This document shows positions 16,036 to 24,606 of a stretch of DNA of 64,000 nucleotides, piece by piece. The DNA is taken from assembly GCF_902459745.1 (NCBI RefSeq), contig NZ_CABPSJ010000002.1, forward strand, positions 62,001 through 126,000, given 5' to 3'. Within the stretch, counting starts at the first letter, position 1. The number at the start of each line of letters is the position of its first letter. A program made the translations under genes and the position numbers. The notes under the pieces were generated by a model. It had not been told where the DNA came from and did no database searches. It saw only the letters and a program-made list of their open reading frames with translations. The stretch comes from Pandoraea communis. Lineage in GTDB: Bacteria; Pseudomonadota; Gammaproteobacteria; Burkholderiales; Burkholderiaceae.

Positions 16036-18693
16036 TTACGGCTGACGCACACCCCGCAAACGATTCTGCCAACGCGTCACGAGATTGTTCAGCAGGTAGT
16101 TCGCCAGCACCTGATAACCACGCACGCCCATCGCCAGCATTTCGAAGAGCGCCTTGATCGGCTCGTCCCGTGCGCGCTCGGCATCCCAGTCGCGCCACGC
16201 GTCGGCGCGGCCGAACGTGAATTGCACGAGATGTTTGTCCTGCTCTTCGGTGAGCGGCAGGAACGAGAGAAACAGGTCTTGTCCTCGCCCGCCGACCACG
16301 CTCACCGGAAAGCCGTATTCGTTCACGCCACGTGCCAGCGCCACCTGCGCTTCGGTGCCCACGGTCAGATCGATAGGCACGGGCATTCGCAGCGCCAGGC
16401 CGCCGCCCGAGAAGTCGCGCGTGTGGCACGCCATCGTGCGTCCGTCCGGCAGATATAGCGTGGCGGGCATGCGCATCAACACCCGGTGAGTGCGGCGCAC
16501 CTGCTTCACCTCGGTCGCCACGGCCACGGCAGCTCCCAGAACCGCAAGGTTGAACGTCGTCCATCCCAAATTGAAGATCAACGCTCCCATCTCATGGACC
16601 GGGCCGTAGAAATAGCGCAATACGCCCGCCACGAACCCCAGAAAATTGACGCTGAGCAATACGAGATACGGCTTCGAAATGCTCCAGTCGAAGAAGCTCT
16701 GCTCGATCAGGCCGCCCTTGGTCGTCACATTGAACTTGCCGTAACGCGGGTTGATAAACGCCAGCGTCGTAGGTAGCGCCACATACCACGCGAGCACAGC
16801 CTCATACACATCCGACCAGAACGAATGCCGGTATTTCCCCTGGATGCGTGAGTTGGCGATGTTCGCGTGCGCGATATGCGGCAACACATAAGCGCAGATA
16901 CTGAGTGCGGCCGCCTGCACGATGTGTAACCCGAAAAAGAGGTAGCACATCGGCGCGAGCAGGAAAATAATGCGCGGAATGCCGTAGAGAAAGTGAAGCA
17001 TGGCACTGGCGTAGCAAATGCGCTGACCGAGGCTCAGACCTCGGCCAAAGATCGGGTTGTCGACACGGAATATCTGTGTCATGCCGCGCGCCCAGCGAAT
17101 GCGTTGCCCCACATGGCCGGAGAGCGACTCGGTGGCCAGACCGGCTGCCTGCACCACTTTCAGGTACACGCTGTTCCAACCCCGGCGGTGCATCTTCAGC
17201 GCGGTGTGCGCGTCTTCCGTCACCGTTTCGATTGCGACGCCACCGACTTCCTCGAGCGCCGTGCGACGCAGCACCGCACACGATCCGCAGAAAAATGCGG
17301 CGTTCCACAGGTCATTGCCGTCCTGCACGATTCCGTAGAACAGGCGCCCTTCATTAGGTACTGCCCCACGCGTGGCAAGGTTACGCTCGAACGGATCGTC
17401 GGAAAAGAAGTGATGCGGCGTTTGCACGAGCGAGCAGCGCTCGTCCTTTAAGAATGCTCCCATCGTGGTTTGCAGAAACGAGCGCACGGGGATGTGGTCG
17501 CAGTCGAAAATGGCAATGAACTCGCCCTGCGTCTTGCCCAGCGCATGGTTGATGTTGCCCGCCTTGGCATGCCGGTTGTCGGGGCGGGTCATGTAGTGCA
17601 CCCCCGCTAGCTCGGCAAATTCGCGCATGAAGTCGCGACGCCCGTCGTCGAGCAAGTAAATGTTGAGCTTGTCGGATGGCCAGTCGATTCCGCTAGCGGC
17701 GTAGACCGATGGCCGCACCACTTCGAGCGCCTCGTTGAATGTCGGAATATAGATATCGACGGTCGGCCATTGGCTCGTATCCGGCGGCAGCGGCGTGATG
17801 GGCCGGCGCAACGGCCAAACCGTCTGAACATACCCGAGCAGCAGAATCAGCCATGTGTAGACTTCGGCCGCGATAAGCGTATAACCGGCCGTCGCTTCGG
17901 CCATGGTGTCAAACCCCAGCGACTGAGTGAGACGCCACCACACATAACGGATCGTCGAAATCAGCGACAAGCCGATCAGCACGAGCACGGAATATTGGCT
18001 GTCGAGGCGCCGGAACACCAGCGCCAGCGTGAGCGTGCAAATCGAGAACAGCAATTGCTCGAAGGGATCAAACGGTGTCGTCACGATCCAGAACACGCCG
18101 ATCAGCCCGAGCAGCGCGATGATCGCCGATGTCACACGCCACTGCACCGCGCGCTCAAGGTGCATGTCGAATCGGTGGGCGAGTTGTACAGGTGTGCCGG
18201 GCGGGATGCCAAAGAGTGTCAGCACCATCCACGACCGCACACGGTCGTAGTACTTCCGAAACGCCAGCCATGCCGTGTAAGGCGGGAACGCGGGGCGACG
18301 GTCGGCCCGGCGCCACGCCAGCGCACTCACGATTTGCCCGAAACTCGCATCGGCCGGGGCGTCGATCCGATGCGTAGCGCGTTCGTTGATCCACGCCAGC
18401 GCACGTCCCGGATAGTCGGGCCGTCCCGGGCGTGCAGGTTGAAACACAAGGCGTAGCCACCAGTCGCGCCATTGGTCGAGTTGACGGACGTCGAGCCGCG
18501 CTGCCAAGAGCACTACAGCACGGTCGCCCATTCGCGAAATCCATAGTCGATGCTGCGGCGAACGCACCGTCGCGGCGAGCACCCACTGCAGCACGCCTGG
18601 GTAGCGCCCGCCCGGTCTAAGCGGCACTTCGAAACGCACGACCAGCATCTCGCGACCCAGCCGGTGAAGAGAGCGCAACGCGTCGCGGATCAT
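16036..18693 (-). CDS. bcsA: cellulose synthase catalytic subunit BcsA
   Basis: An 885-residue GT2 family membrane glycosyltransferase making beta-1,4-glucan from UDP-glucose. Visible catalytic signatures are DDGRRD, the DCDH motif, TEDAH and QRIRWARG (QxxRW). The C terminus carries a c-di-GMP-binding PilZ domain, with an RRTHR-type RxxxR and DFSGGG. About eight membrane spans surround the GT domain. The start at 18693 overlaps the bcsQ stop as ATGA; an upstream in-frame ATG at 18753 is less likely. Control by c-di-GMP is expected from the PilZ domain. bcsB lies three genes upstream instead of adjacent. Confidence 0.96.
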   Translation of the reverse strand: MIRDALRSLHRLGREMLVVRFEVPLRPGGRYPGVLQWVLAATVRSPQHRLWISRMGDRAVVLLAARLDVRQLDQWRDWWLRLVFQPARPGRPDYPGRALAWINERATHRIDAPADASFGQIVSALAWRRADRRPAFPPYTAWLAFRKYYDRVRSWMVLTLFGIPPGTPVQLAHRFDMHLERAVQWRVTSAIIALLGLIGVFWIVTTPFDPFEQLLFSICTLTLALVFRRLDSQYSVLVLIGLSLISTIRYVWWRLTQSLGFDTMAEATAGYTLIAAEVYTWLILLLGYVQTVWPLRRPITPLPPDTSQWPTVDIYIPTFNEALEVVRPSVYAASGIDWPSDKLNIYLLDDGRRDFMREFAELAGVHYMTRPDNRHAKAGNINHALGKTQGEFIAIFDCDHIPVRSFLQTTMGAFLKDERCSLVQTPHHFFSDDPFERNLATRGAVPNEGRLFYGIVQDGNDLWNAAFFCGSCAVLRRTALEEVGGVAIETVTEDAHTALKMHRRGWNSVYLKVVQAAGLATESLSGHVGQRIRWARGMTQIFRVDNPIFGRGLSLGQRICYASAMLHFLYGIPRIIFLLAPMCYLFFGLHIVQAAALSICAYVLPHIAHANIANSRIQGKYRHSFWSDVYEAVLAWYVALPTTLAFINPRYGKFNVTTKGGLIEQSFFDWSISKPYLVLLSVNFLGFVAGVLRYFYGPVHEMGALIFNLGWTTFNLAVLGAAVAVATEVKQVRRTHRVLMRMPATLYLPDGRTMACHTRDFSGGGLALRMPVPIDLTVGTEAQVALARGVNEYGFPVSVVGGRGQDLFLSFLPLTEEQDKHLVQFTFGRADAWRDWDAERARDEPIKALFEMLAMGVRGYQVLANYLLNNLVTRWQNRLRGVRQP

Positions 18694-19463
18694 TTTTCGC
18701 CCCTTCTTGACCGGTCCAACACCTCGTCCGGGGTGGTGGCGCGCACCAGCCACGCGGCCAAACGCGCGAAATCGAGCGCTGCCTGCGAGCCGAACCCGGC
18801 GTTTGCCAGTGTCTTCCCGTTCGCCGCCATCGTGCTGATCGCCTCATCGCGATGAATACGCAGCGGCACGACGGCCTCGCCCCCACGCGCCTGCATCAGG
18901 TGCAGAAGATCATTGTTGAACGAGGAATTGGCAGCGGCCAGATTCGGCACCATCTGCACGCGGTCCGCACAAGCCGCCATCAGATCCGGTTGTGTGACAT
19001 AGCCTGTAGTTGTCACAGGCACGATACCCAGTATCAGATCGGCAGCCGCCACCGCCGCTTGCGCCGCCATGTCGGGCAAGCGTTGCGTGTCGATGAGCAC
19101 CCGTGTGCCCGGCGCCAACCCGAGTGCATCAAGCTGGCGACGCAAGCCTCCGGTGTCTTGCTGCAACCACTGGCCGAGCGCGGCGAGCGTTGTCGCGTCG
19201 GTGCGGCCTGCGGGCAGCAACGGCACACCGGCGGGCGTCTCGCACAACACGCTGTGCCAACTGTCCGGCGCAACGCTCGGCGACATCACACCTTTGCCAC
19301 ATGCCTCGCGCAGCCCGAGTACCGAGCCGATGCTGTTCTGGGCGTCGAGTTCGAGCACCACGACCGGATGCGAGGCGTGCGCAAGTTGCGCCGCCAGATG
19401 GGCCGTGACGGTGCTGCGGCCAGCACCACCGGCACTGGAGACAACGGCGATGAGCGTCAGCAT
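18690..19463 (-). CDS. bcsQ: cellulose biosynthesis protein BcsQ (ParA/MinD-like ATPase)
   Basis: A 257-residue MinD/ParA-type protein. In enterobacteria BcsQ is needed for cellulose synthesis and its polar location. The C-terminal PLRIHRDEAISTMAANGKTL is a BcsQ hallmark, and VLIDTQRLPDMAAQA corresponds to the switch II region. The deviant Walker A is degenerate: SAGGAGRST at about 10-18, where active ParA-type ATPases have KGGxGKT/S. Both lysines are replaced, so nucleotide hydrolysis may be weak or absent. GGAGG lies 4-5 bases upstream of the ATG, and the stop overlaps bcsA. Confidence 0.9.
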   Translation of the reverse strand: MLTLIAVVSSAGGAGRSTVTAHLAAQLAHASHPVVVLELDAQNSIGSVLGLREACGKGVMSPSVAPDSWHSVLCETPAGVPLLPAGRTDATTLAALGQWLQQDTGGLRRQLDALGLAPGTRVLIDTQRLPDMAAQAAVAAADLILGIVPVTTTGYVTQPDLMAACADRVQMVPNLAAANSSFNNDLLHLMQARGGEAVVPLRIHRDEAISTMAANGKTLANAGFGSQAALDFARLAAWLVRATTPDEVLDRSRRGEK

Positions 19464-19537
19464 GTGCCCTCCCAGGCAGCGTCCTGGGACACGCGTGAAA
19501 CGGCGATGGTCAGAACGGAATCGAGGCGAGCGCTCAT
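19457..19537 (-). CDS. possible 26-residue coupled ORF between bcsC and bcsQ
   Basis: An ATG at 19537, four bases after the bcsC stop, opens a 26-codon frame ending at 19457 inside the bcsQ start region. GGAG lies about 10 bases upstream within bcsC. It contains the bcsQ ribosome site. It could be a coupling or leader peptide filling the 77-base gap, or chance. No homology is recognised. Confidence 0.2.
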   Translation of the reverse strand: MSARLDSVLTIAVSRVSQDAAWEGTC

Positions 19538-19540
19538 GGG

Positions 19541-22500
19541 TCAGTAGCTCCAGATCGGGCGTACCGGCGAAGGCGGCATCGGTACCTCACCGCGACGCGC
19601 GTCGAAGTGATAACGCATGTAGACGAGATAGCGATTCGGCGCGTAGTAGTCAGAGCGCTCGAACTGCACCTGCGCACCGATGACCCACTGGCGGTCGACC
19701 CAGTATTCCGCGCGTCCAACCACCGAGAAACCGACCCCGAAGCCGCCGCCCGAACCGTACGTCAGGTTTCCGCTGGCCGCTTGCAGCGCCCCGTCCGTCG
19801 GGAAGTACGGCATCGACTTCTCCTGACTCTGCGAGAACGACACGGAGCCGCGCAGATAGTACGACCAGCGTTGCAAGCGTCCGTACCATTCCAGTGGCAG
19901 CGTCAGCGAGACATAGGTCTGCGGGCTGTAGTACCCGCCGTGTCCGTACGTGTAAAAGCGCTCGTTCTGCGCAAAGCTGTCGAAGAACAGCGTGAGGCCC
20001 GTGTTCAGGCGCATGTCACGCTTGTAGATGAGCGGCAGATCGACACCGGCGCGCGCCGACACCTCGGAGTTGTTCAGGACATTCTCGCCCGTGAGCCGCG
20101 CCACACTGGCTTGTGCGAACACACCCCACTTCGCAAAGTCGCGTGACGCGTGGAACGTAATGGCGTCGCGCCGCACACCGCCCCATTTGCCGTCGCCGAA
20201 TATCTCGGGTAACGGCAGATACGCCCCGGCGTAAGACACCATGCTGCCGATCATCGGCCGACGTGATGCGTCGACCCAGTAGTTGTAGCGTCCAAGGTTG
20301 CCGAACAGGCGCACGCCACCGGTCACGTAGGAGATGGGGAAGCCGATGGGCGTATGGCCGATATCCGCCCGAATCCAGTCGTTCTCATACCCGAGCATGA
20401 GCGCCTGTCCGTGCGCCTTCTGGCGCTTCGTGCCGTAGTCGCCCAACACACCGGGATTGGCCGTCCGGAACGCCGGCACATTGAGCAATGGCAGCGTGCC
20501 AAACTCCGACGTGCCGTTCAGCGGCAAGTCCCCGGAGTCGGCGTTGACATAATCCGTCTGCGCGAACACATGACCGTCGTAACCGATCGCGTATTGGCCG
20601 TATACGGGCACGGCGCGCGCGTTGAACATCGAGATGCCGCCGTCCCCCTTCTTCTGATCGATTTCGTATCCCGCCGCCACATAGCTGTTGCGACGCGACA
20701 TCAAGGAGTCGATGGCCGACTCGGCCGACGTCATGCCGTCATAGCCCGGCAGTGCGCCTTGCACGATCTCTTCCTTGCGCGCCTGGTCGTACCATCCCTT
20801 CGCCTCGTTGTAGTGACGCTGGGACTGCGCAATGCGGCCGCGCTGCACCGTTACCGCCGGGGTATCGGGAAACTGGGCGCGCAGCTTGTCGTTCAGGGCG
20901 ATGGCTTCGTCGAAGCGATCCATCGCGGTGAGCCGTCGCACGGCCGCAAGTTGCGTCCAGACGTCATCCGGCGCAGCCTCGGCCAACGCGCGATCGAGCT
21001 CGCGGTTGGCGGCCTCGTCGTCTTGCATCTCGTAGAGCACGCGCACGAGCGACAGGCGTGCATCCTGATCGTTCGGATCCTGACGGATTTGTGCTTCGGC
21101 GATCTTGCGCGCGTCGTCGTAACGGCGTTCGTCGAAATAAATATCGCCCAGCGTCGACAGCGCGCGCTTGTCAGGCGGTTGACGCGAGAGCAACGGATCA
21201 AGCTTGTCGCGTGCCGTCTTGAAGTCACCCAGCGCCCGCGCCCGGTCGGCTTGACGCAACGCCAGCCGATCTTGCAAATCCCGCCATTCGTCGCGCTGAT
21301 CCGCGCCGAGCGTCGCCGGATCGATGCCCGCGAGGAACGTTCCGAGTTCGGCATCGCGCTCGGTCGTATTGAGCAGTTCCGCGTAGCGCAATTGCGCATC
21401 GGGCTGCGGCTTGTCTCGATGCGCGGCGAGCCAGTCGCGCATGAGCGCAAGCCCCTGCTCCGGCTGCCCCGCCGACACGCGCGCACGCGCCACCTCACCG
21501 ATCAGTTCCGGATCGTCGCCCGCCATCGTCAACGCTTCACGATAGCGTTGTTCGCTCAGCGCGTCGTCACCCGCGGCATGCGCTTCACGCGCCAGACGGG
21601 CCGTGTCGCGAATCGCAAGCGTCGTTCGCATGCGCTGGATCGACGGTGTGACATTGGCCGCCGGAATCTGTGCGAGCGAAGCTCGCGCCCCGGCCTCATC
21701 GTCAATCACGTTCAGGTAAATGGCCTGGGCGTACAGCATCTGCGCGCGGTCGTCGGGCTCGAGTGGCTGGCGCAGGCCATCGGCCATCACGTCGCGGCCG
21801 ATCTGCGGCAGTCGCAGCTTCCGGTAGAGACCCGCGAGCGAATAGCGTGTCCACGCATTACCCGGATCGAGCGCGACGGCACGCTCGAGCGCCGCGAGCG
21901 CCGGACCATTGTGGCCTTCGGCCATCTCGCGCTCGGCGTCGCCTGACAACGCGGCAGCCTCGGCCTTATCGAAGCGCGCCTTGTCTTGCGGGAAGCGCCG
22001 GCGCAGGTCGCCGAGCAAGCTCGCCAGCTCCGTGCGGCGCTGCTGGCGCGAGTACAGGGTCATCATGCCGCGCAGCGCCGTATCGTTATCCGGCTCGACC
22101 TTGAGCGCTTGCTGGAAGAGCCGCTCGGCGTCGCCGTCGCGCTTGTCGTCAAGCGCAATGGTGCCCAGCAGCGCCAGCCCGTCCGGATTGCGCGGATCGC
22201 TCGCCAGGGCGCTTCGCACGAGCCTGTCAGCCTCATCCAGACGGCCCGCGTCGCGGGCGGCGCGCGCCTCGGACATCGCGCCCCAGAACTGCGATGTCCG
22301 CAGCAGACTGCGCCACTTACCGGCGTTGCCCGGGTCTTTGCGCAAGGCCTGCGCGAACAGTTCCTGTGCGCCCTTGTGATCGCCTTGGCGCATCTTCACA
22401 AGTCCCAGCGAGCCCGCCAGTTCGCCGTCGTTAGGTCGCTTGGCGCGTGCTGCGTCGAGCGACTTCTCGGCATCGGTCAGCCGCCCCTTATCGAGCGCCC

Positions 22501-23410
22501 GAATACCGGCCTGTTTCGCCTGGTACGTGGGGTCGTCGAGCATGCGCGTATGGGCAGTTTGCTGTGCATTCAGCTTGTCATAGGCCGAGCGGATCTCGGC
22601 GTCGTTCGGCGCGAGCGCGAGGTAGCGTTGATACAGGGGTAACCACGCCAGATTGCCGTCCGCCTTGGACAGCCCCTTCTGCCACAGCGACAGCAACGCG
22701 TTCATGTCCGCATCAGGACGCGCCGCGAGTTCTGCCACCATGCGTGTGCCCGCAAGGCGGCTCGACGGCCGGTCGATCATCAGTTCGGCCAAGGATTGTG
22801 AAGCGCGAGTATTTTCCGGCGACGCCTTCGCCAGATTCGCCAGCCCTTGTTGCGCAGCCGGCCAGCCGTTGGTGGCATTCGCCTGCGCCCGGAAGTACTC
22901 GACGCCGAGATCGCCACTGGGCGGACCATCGGGAAACAGTGCCTTGTATTCGGCGAAGGCGGCATCGGCCTGCCCGCTGCGTTGAAGCAGACGAGCGCGC
23001 GCGATGCGGGACTTGTCGACGGTATTGATACGGATCACGTCGGCCAGCGCTCTCGTCGCCAGGGCGTTCGGATAGCGCGTGCGCAGCGTCTGCAATGCCT
23101 TGTTCGCCTGCTGCGGATGATTCTCCTCAATCTCGATCTGACCGAGCAGCGAGAGCGCGTCGGGCTGATCCGGCTGCACAAGCAACGCCTTTTCCAGCGC
23201 GGCGCGGGCGAGATCGTTGCGATAACGCGCATGCCAGAGGGTGGCGCTCGAGAGCAGATTGCGCACGTCTCGATTAGGCGCCACGGCGTCGGCCTTGTTG
23301 TCACCGGCGTTCGGCGCGGGGGCCGCACGCACATGTTCACCGCCTGCGGCCATGAGCAGGCAAGTCACACAGGCGGAGCGAATCAGCGTGTGGCGCAAGC
23401 CGCCTCCCAT
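19541..23410 (-). CDS. bcsC: cellulose synthase outer-membrane export protein BcsC
   Basis: A 1289-residue protein. A signal peptide ends near VRAAPA (about 30). It is followed by roughly 900 residues of TPR superhelix, for example LLGTIALDDKRDGDAERLFQ and DPGNAWTRYSLAGLYRKLRL. The C-terminal BcsC beta-barrel (about 950-1289) ends in an aromatic tyrosine (PIWSY). It carries the glucan through periplasm and outer membrane. It overlaps the end of bcsZ by 28 bases, typical of coupled translation. Length is in the usual range of 1100-1300. Confidence 0.95.
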   Translation of the reverse strand: MGGGLRHTLIRSACVTCLLMAAGGEHVRAAPAPNAGDNKADAVAPNRDVRNLLSSATLWHARYRNDLARAALEKALLVQPDQPDALSLLGQIEIEENHPQQANKALQTLRTRYPNALATRALADVIRINTVDKSRIARARLLQRSGQADAAFAEYKALFPDGPPSGDLGVEYFRAQANATNGWPAAQQGLANLAKASPENTRASQSLAELMIDRPSSRLAGTRMVAELAARPDADMNALLSLWQKGLSKADGNLAWLPLYQRYLALAPNDAEIRSAYDKLNAQQTAHTRMLDDPTYQAKQAGIRALDKGRLTDAEKSLDAARAKRPNDGELAGSLGLVKMRQGDHKGAQELFAQALRKDPGNAGKWRSLLRTSQFWGAMSEARAARDAGRLDEADRLVRSALASDPRNPDGLALLGTIALDDKRDGDAERLFQQALKVEPDNDTALRGMMTLYSRQQRRTELASLLGDLRRRFPQDKARFDKAEAAALSGDAEREMAEGHNGPALAALERAVALDPGNAWTRYSLAGLYRKLRLPQIGRDVMADGLRQPLEPDDRAQMLYAQAIYLNVIDDEAGARASLAQIPAANVTPSIQRMRTTLAIRDTARLAREAHAAGDDALSEQRYREALTMAGDDPELIGEVARARVSAGQPEQGLALMRDWLAAHRDKPQPDAQLRYAELLNTTERDAELGTFLAGIDPATLGADQRDEWRDLQDRLALRQADRARALGDFKTARDKLDPLLSRQPPDKRALSTLGDIYFDERRYDDARKIAEAQIRQDPNDQDARLSLVRVLYEMQDDEAANRELDRALAEAAPDDVWTQLAAVRRLTAMDRFDEAIALNDKLRAQFPDTPAVTVQRGRIAQSQRHYNEAKGWYDQARKEEIVQGALPGYDGMTSAESAIDSLMSRRNSYVAAGYEIDQKKGDGGISMFNARAVPVYGQYAIGYDGHVFAQTDYVNADSGDLPLNGTSEFGTLPLLNVPAFRTANPGVLGDYGTKRQKAHGQALMLGYENDWIRADIGHTPIGFPISYVTGGVRLFGNLGRYNYWVDASRRPMIGSMVSYAGAYLPLPEIFGDGKWGGVRRDAITFHASRDFAKWGVFAQASVARLTGENVLNNSEVSARAGVDLPLIYKRDMRLNTGLTLFFDSFAQNERFYTYGHGGYYSPQTYVSLTLPLEWYGRLQRWSYYLRGSVSFSQSQEKSMPYFPTDGALQAASGNLTYGSGGGFGVGFSVVGRAEYWVDRQWVIGAQVQFERSDYYAPNRYLVYMRYHFDARRGEVPMPPSPVRPIWSY

Positions 23411-24606
23411 GGCACTTGTAACGTGCCGTCAGCGGCAAAACGGAAGTGCCCGTCCTGCCAGCCCAGACCGAATAGCGAGAGTACCGAGTTGTAGTAGACC
23501 GGCGCCGATTGCGCGTCGAGAGAACGGGCACGCGCGACTTGCGCTTGCGCCAGCGTCGTATCCCCCACGGCCTGAAGCAGCGGGACCAGCGCCGCTGAAA
23601 ATCCCGAACCGCCGTCCTGCCTGGCAGTGCCGTCACGCGTATTGACCCGCTCAGGCGGCGCGCCGTGGGTCGCCACGTACTTCAACATGCCGTCGAAAGT
23701 GTGTCTGAGCGCGCGAAAGTCCTCGCTGCCGGGGGCGAGCATGCCCGCCCAGAGGTACACACGAATCGCGTTGTAACTGCCCTCACCCTGCGTCTCGGGA
23801 TCGATCTCGAACCCACGGCCTGCGCGGTACATTGCCCACTCGGGGGCGAACCCAAGCGGCGGCGCCGTCAGCGTGATCTGCTTGAGCGACGACGCGATGA
23901 GTTGTCCCCAGCCGCTCTCCGGGAAGAGGCCCGCCAGGCGCCGCACCACTTGCATCGGCACGTAACTGGGGTTGAGCCGCCACAGATCCTTGGCCGGATG
24001 AAAACCGACCGGGGCCGGGAGTAACGTGCGGCCAAGTCCCGGGACAAAATCTGTCTCCTCCGACGCGATGCGTCGTGCAACGAGCGCGCCAAGCGCGGTG
24101 TAGCGCCGCTCCGTCCATAACCGTCCCGCCTCACCCAGCGCGTAAGCGATCCACATATCGGCGTCGCTTGCCGGGTTGCCGTCGAGTACGCCCCACTGTG
24201 CGTCGTCCTTCTTGCCCCAGAGCCATGCCGGGAGATGGGCGGTCAGATCGCCCTGCGCCAGATTACTGATCGTCCAGTCGAGCACTTTGTCGAACGTGGC
24301 CCGATCGTTGGCAATCAGTGCAAAGGTCAACGCGTAGGCCTGGCCTTCGGACACCGTGCGCTGATCGTTCGTGCTGTGATCGACCACGCGTCCGTCGTCA
24401 CTCAGGAAACCCGCCTTGAAACGCGTCCAGTCGGGCCAGTCGACAGGCGCGCACGTACGACCGCCCGCTGCGCGAAGGGGCGCAGGCTTCGCCGGTGCGC
24501 CATGTACCCGTTGCGTCACACTGACGAGCATCGGCATCGTGCTGCACGCGGCGAGCGCGCGCAACATGGCACGACGGCGCCGGCCATAAGCATCGGCGCG
24601 TTCCAT
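23383..24606 (-). CDS. bcsZ: periplasmic endo-1,4-beta-glucanase BcsZ (GH8)
   Basis: A 407-residue glycoside hydrolase family 8 enzyme. An N-terminal basic and hydrophobic stretch (RRRAMLRALAACSTMPMLVS) is a probable export signal. The GH8 signature TVSEGQAYAL carries the catalytic acid E87, and NPASDADMWIAYAL is the second conserved block. BcsZ trims cellulose during export. The start directly abuts the bcsB stop, with its ribosome site inside bcsB; ATG at codon 14 is a possible alternative. Confidence 0.94.
   Translation of the reverse strand: MERADAYGRRRRAMLRALAACSTMPMLVSVTQRVHGAPAKPAPLRAAGGRTCAPVDWPDWTRFKAGFLSDDGRVVDHSTNDQRTVSEGQAYALTFALIANDRATFDKVLDWTISNLAQGDLTAHLPAWLWGKKDDAQWGVLDGNPASDADMWIAYALGEAGRLWTERRYTALGALVARRIASEETDFVPGLGRTLLPAPVGFHPAKDLWRLNPSYVPMQVVRRLAGLFPESGWGQLIASSLKQITLTAPPLGFAPEWAMYRAGRGFEIDPETQGEGSYNAIRVYLWAGMLAPGSEDFRALRHTFDGMLKYVATHGAPPERVNTRDGTARQDGGSGFSAALVPLLQAVGDTTLAQAQVARARSLDAQSAPVYYNSVLSLFGLGWQDGHFRFAADGTLQVPWEAACATR

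Noticed and set aside
20354-21946. Plus-strand open frame of 530 codons inside bcsC
   Set aside because: It is antisense to the TPR region of bcsC; the Arg/Leu/Val-rich product resembles no family and has no ribosome site.
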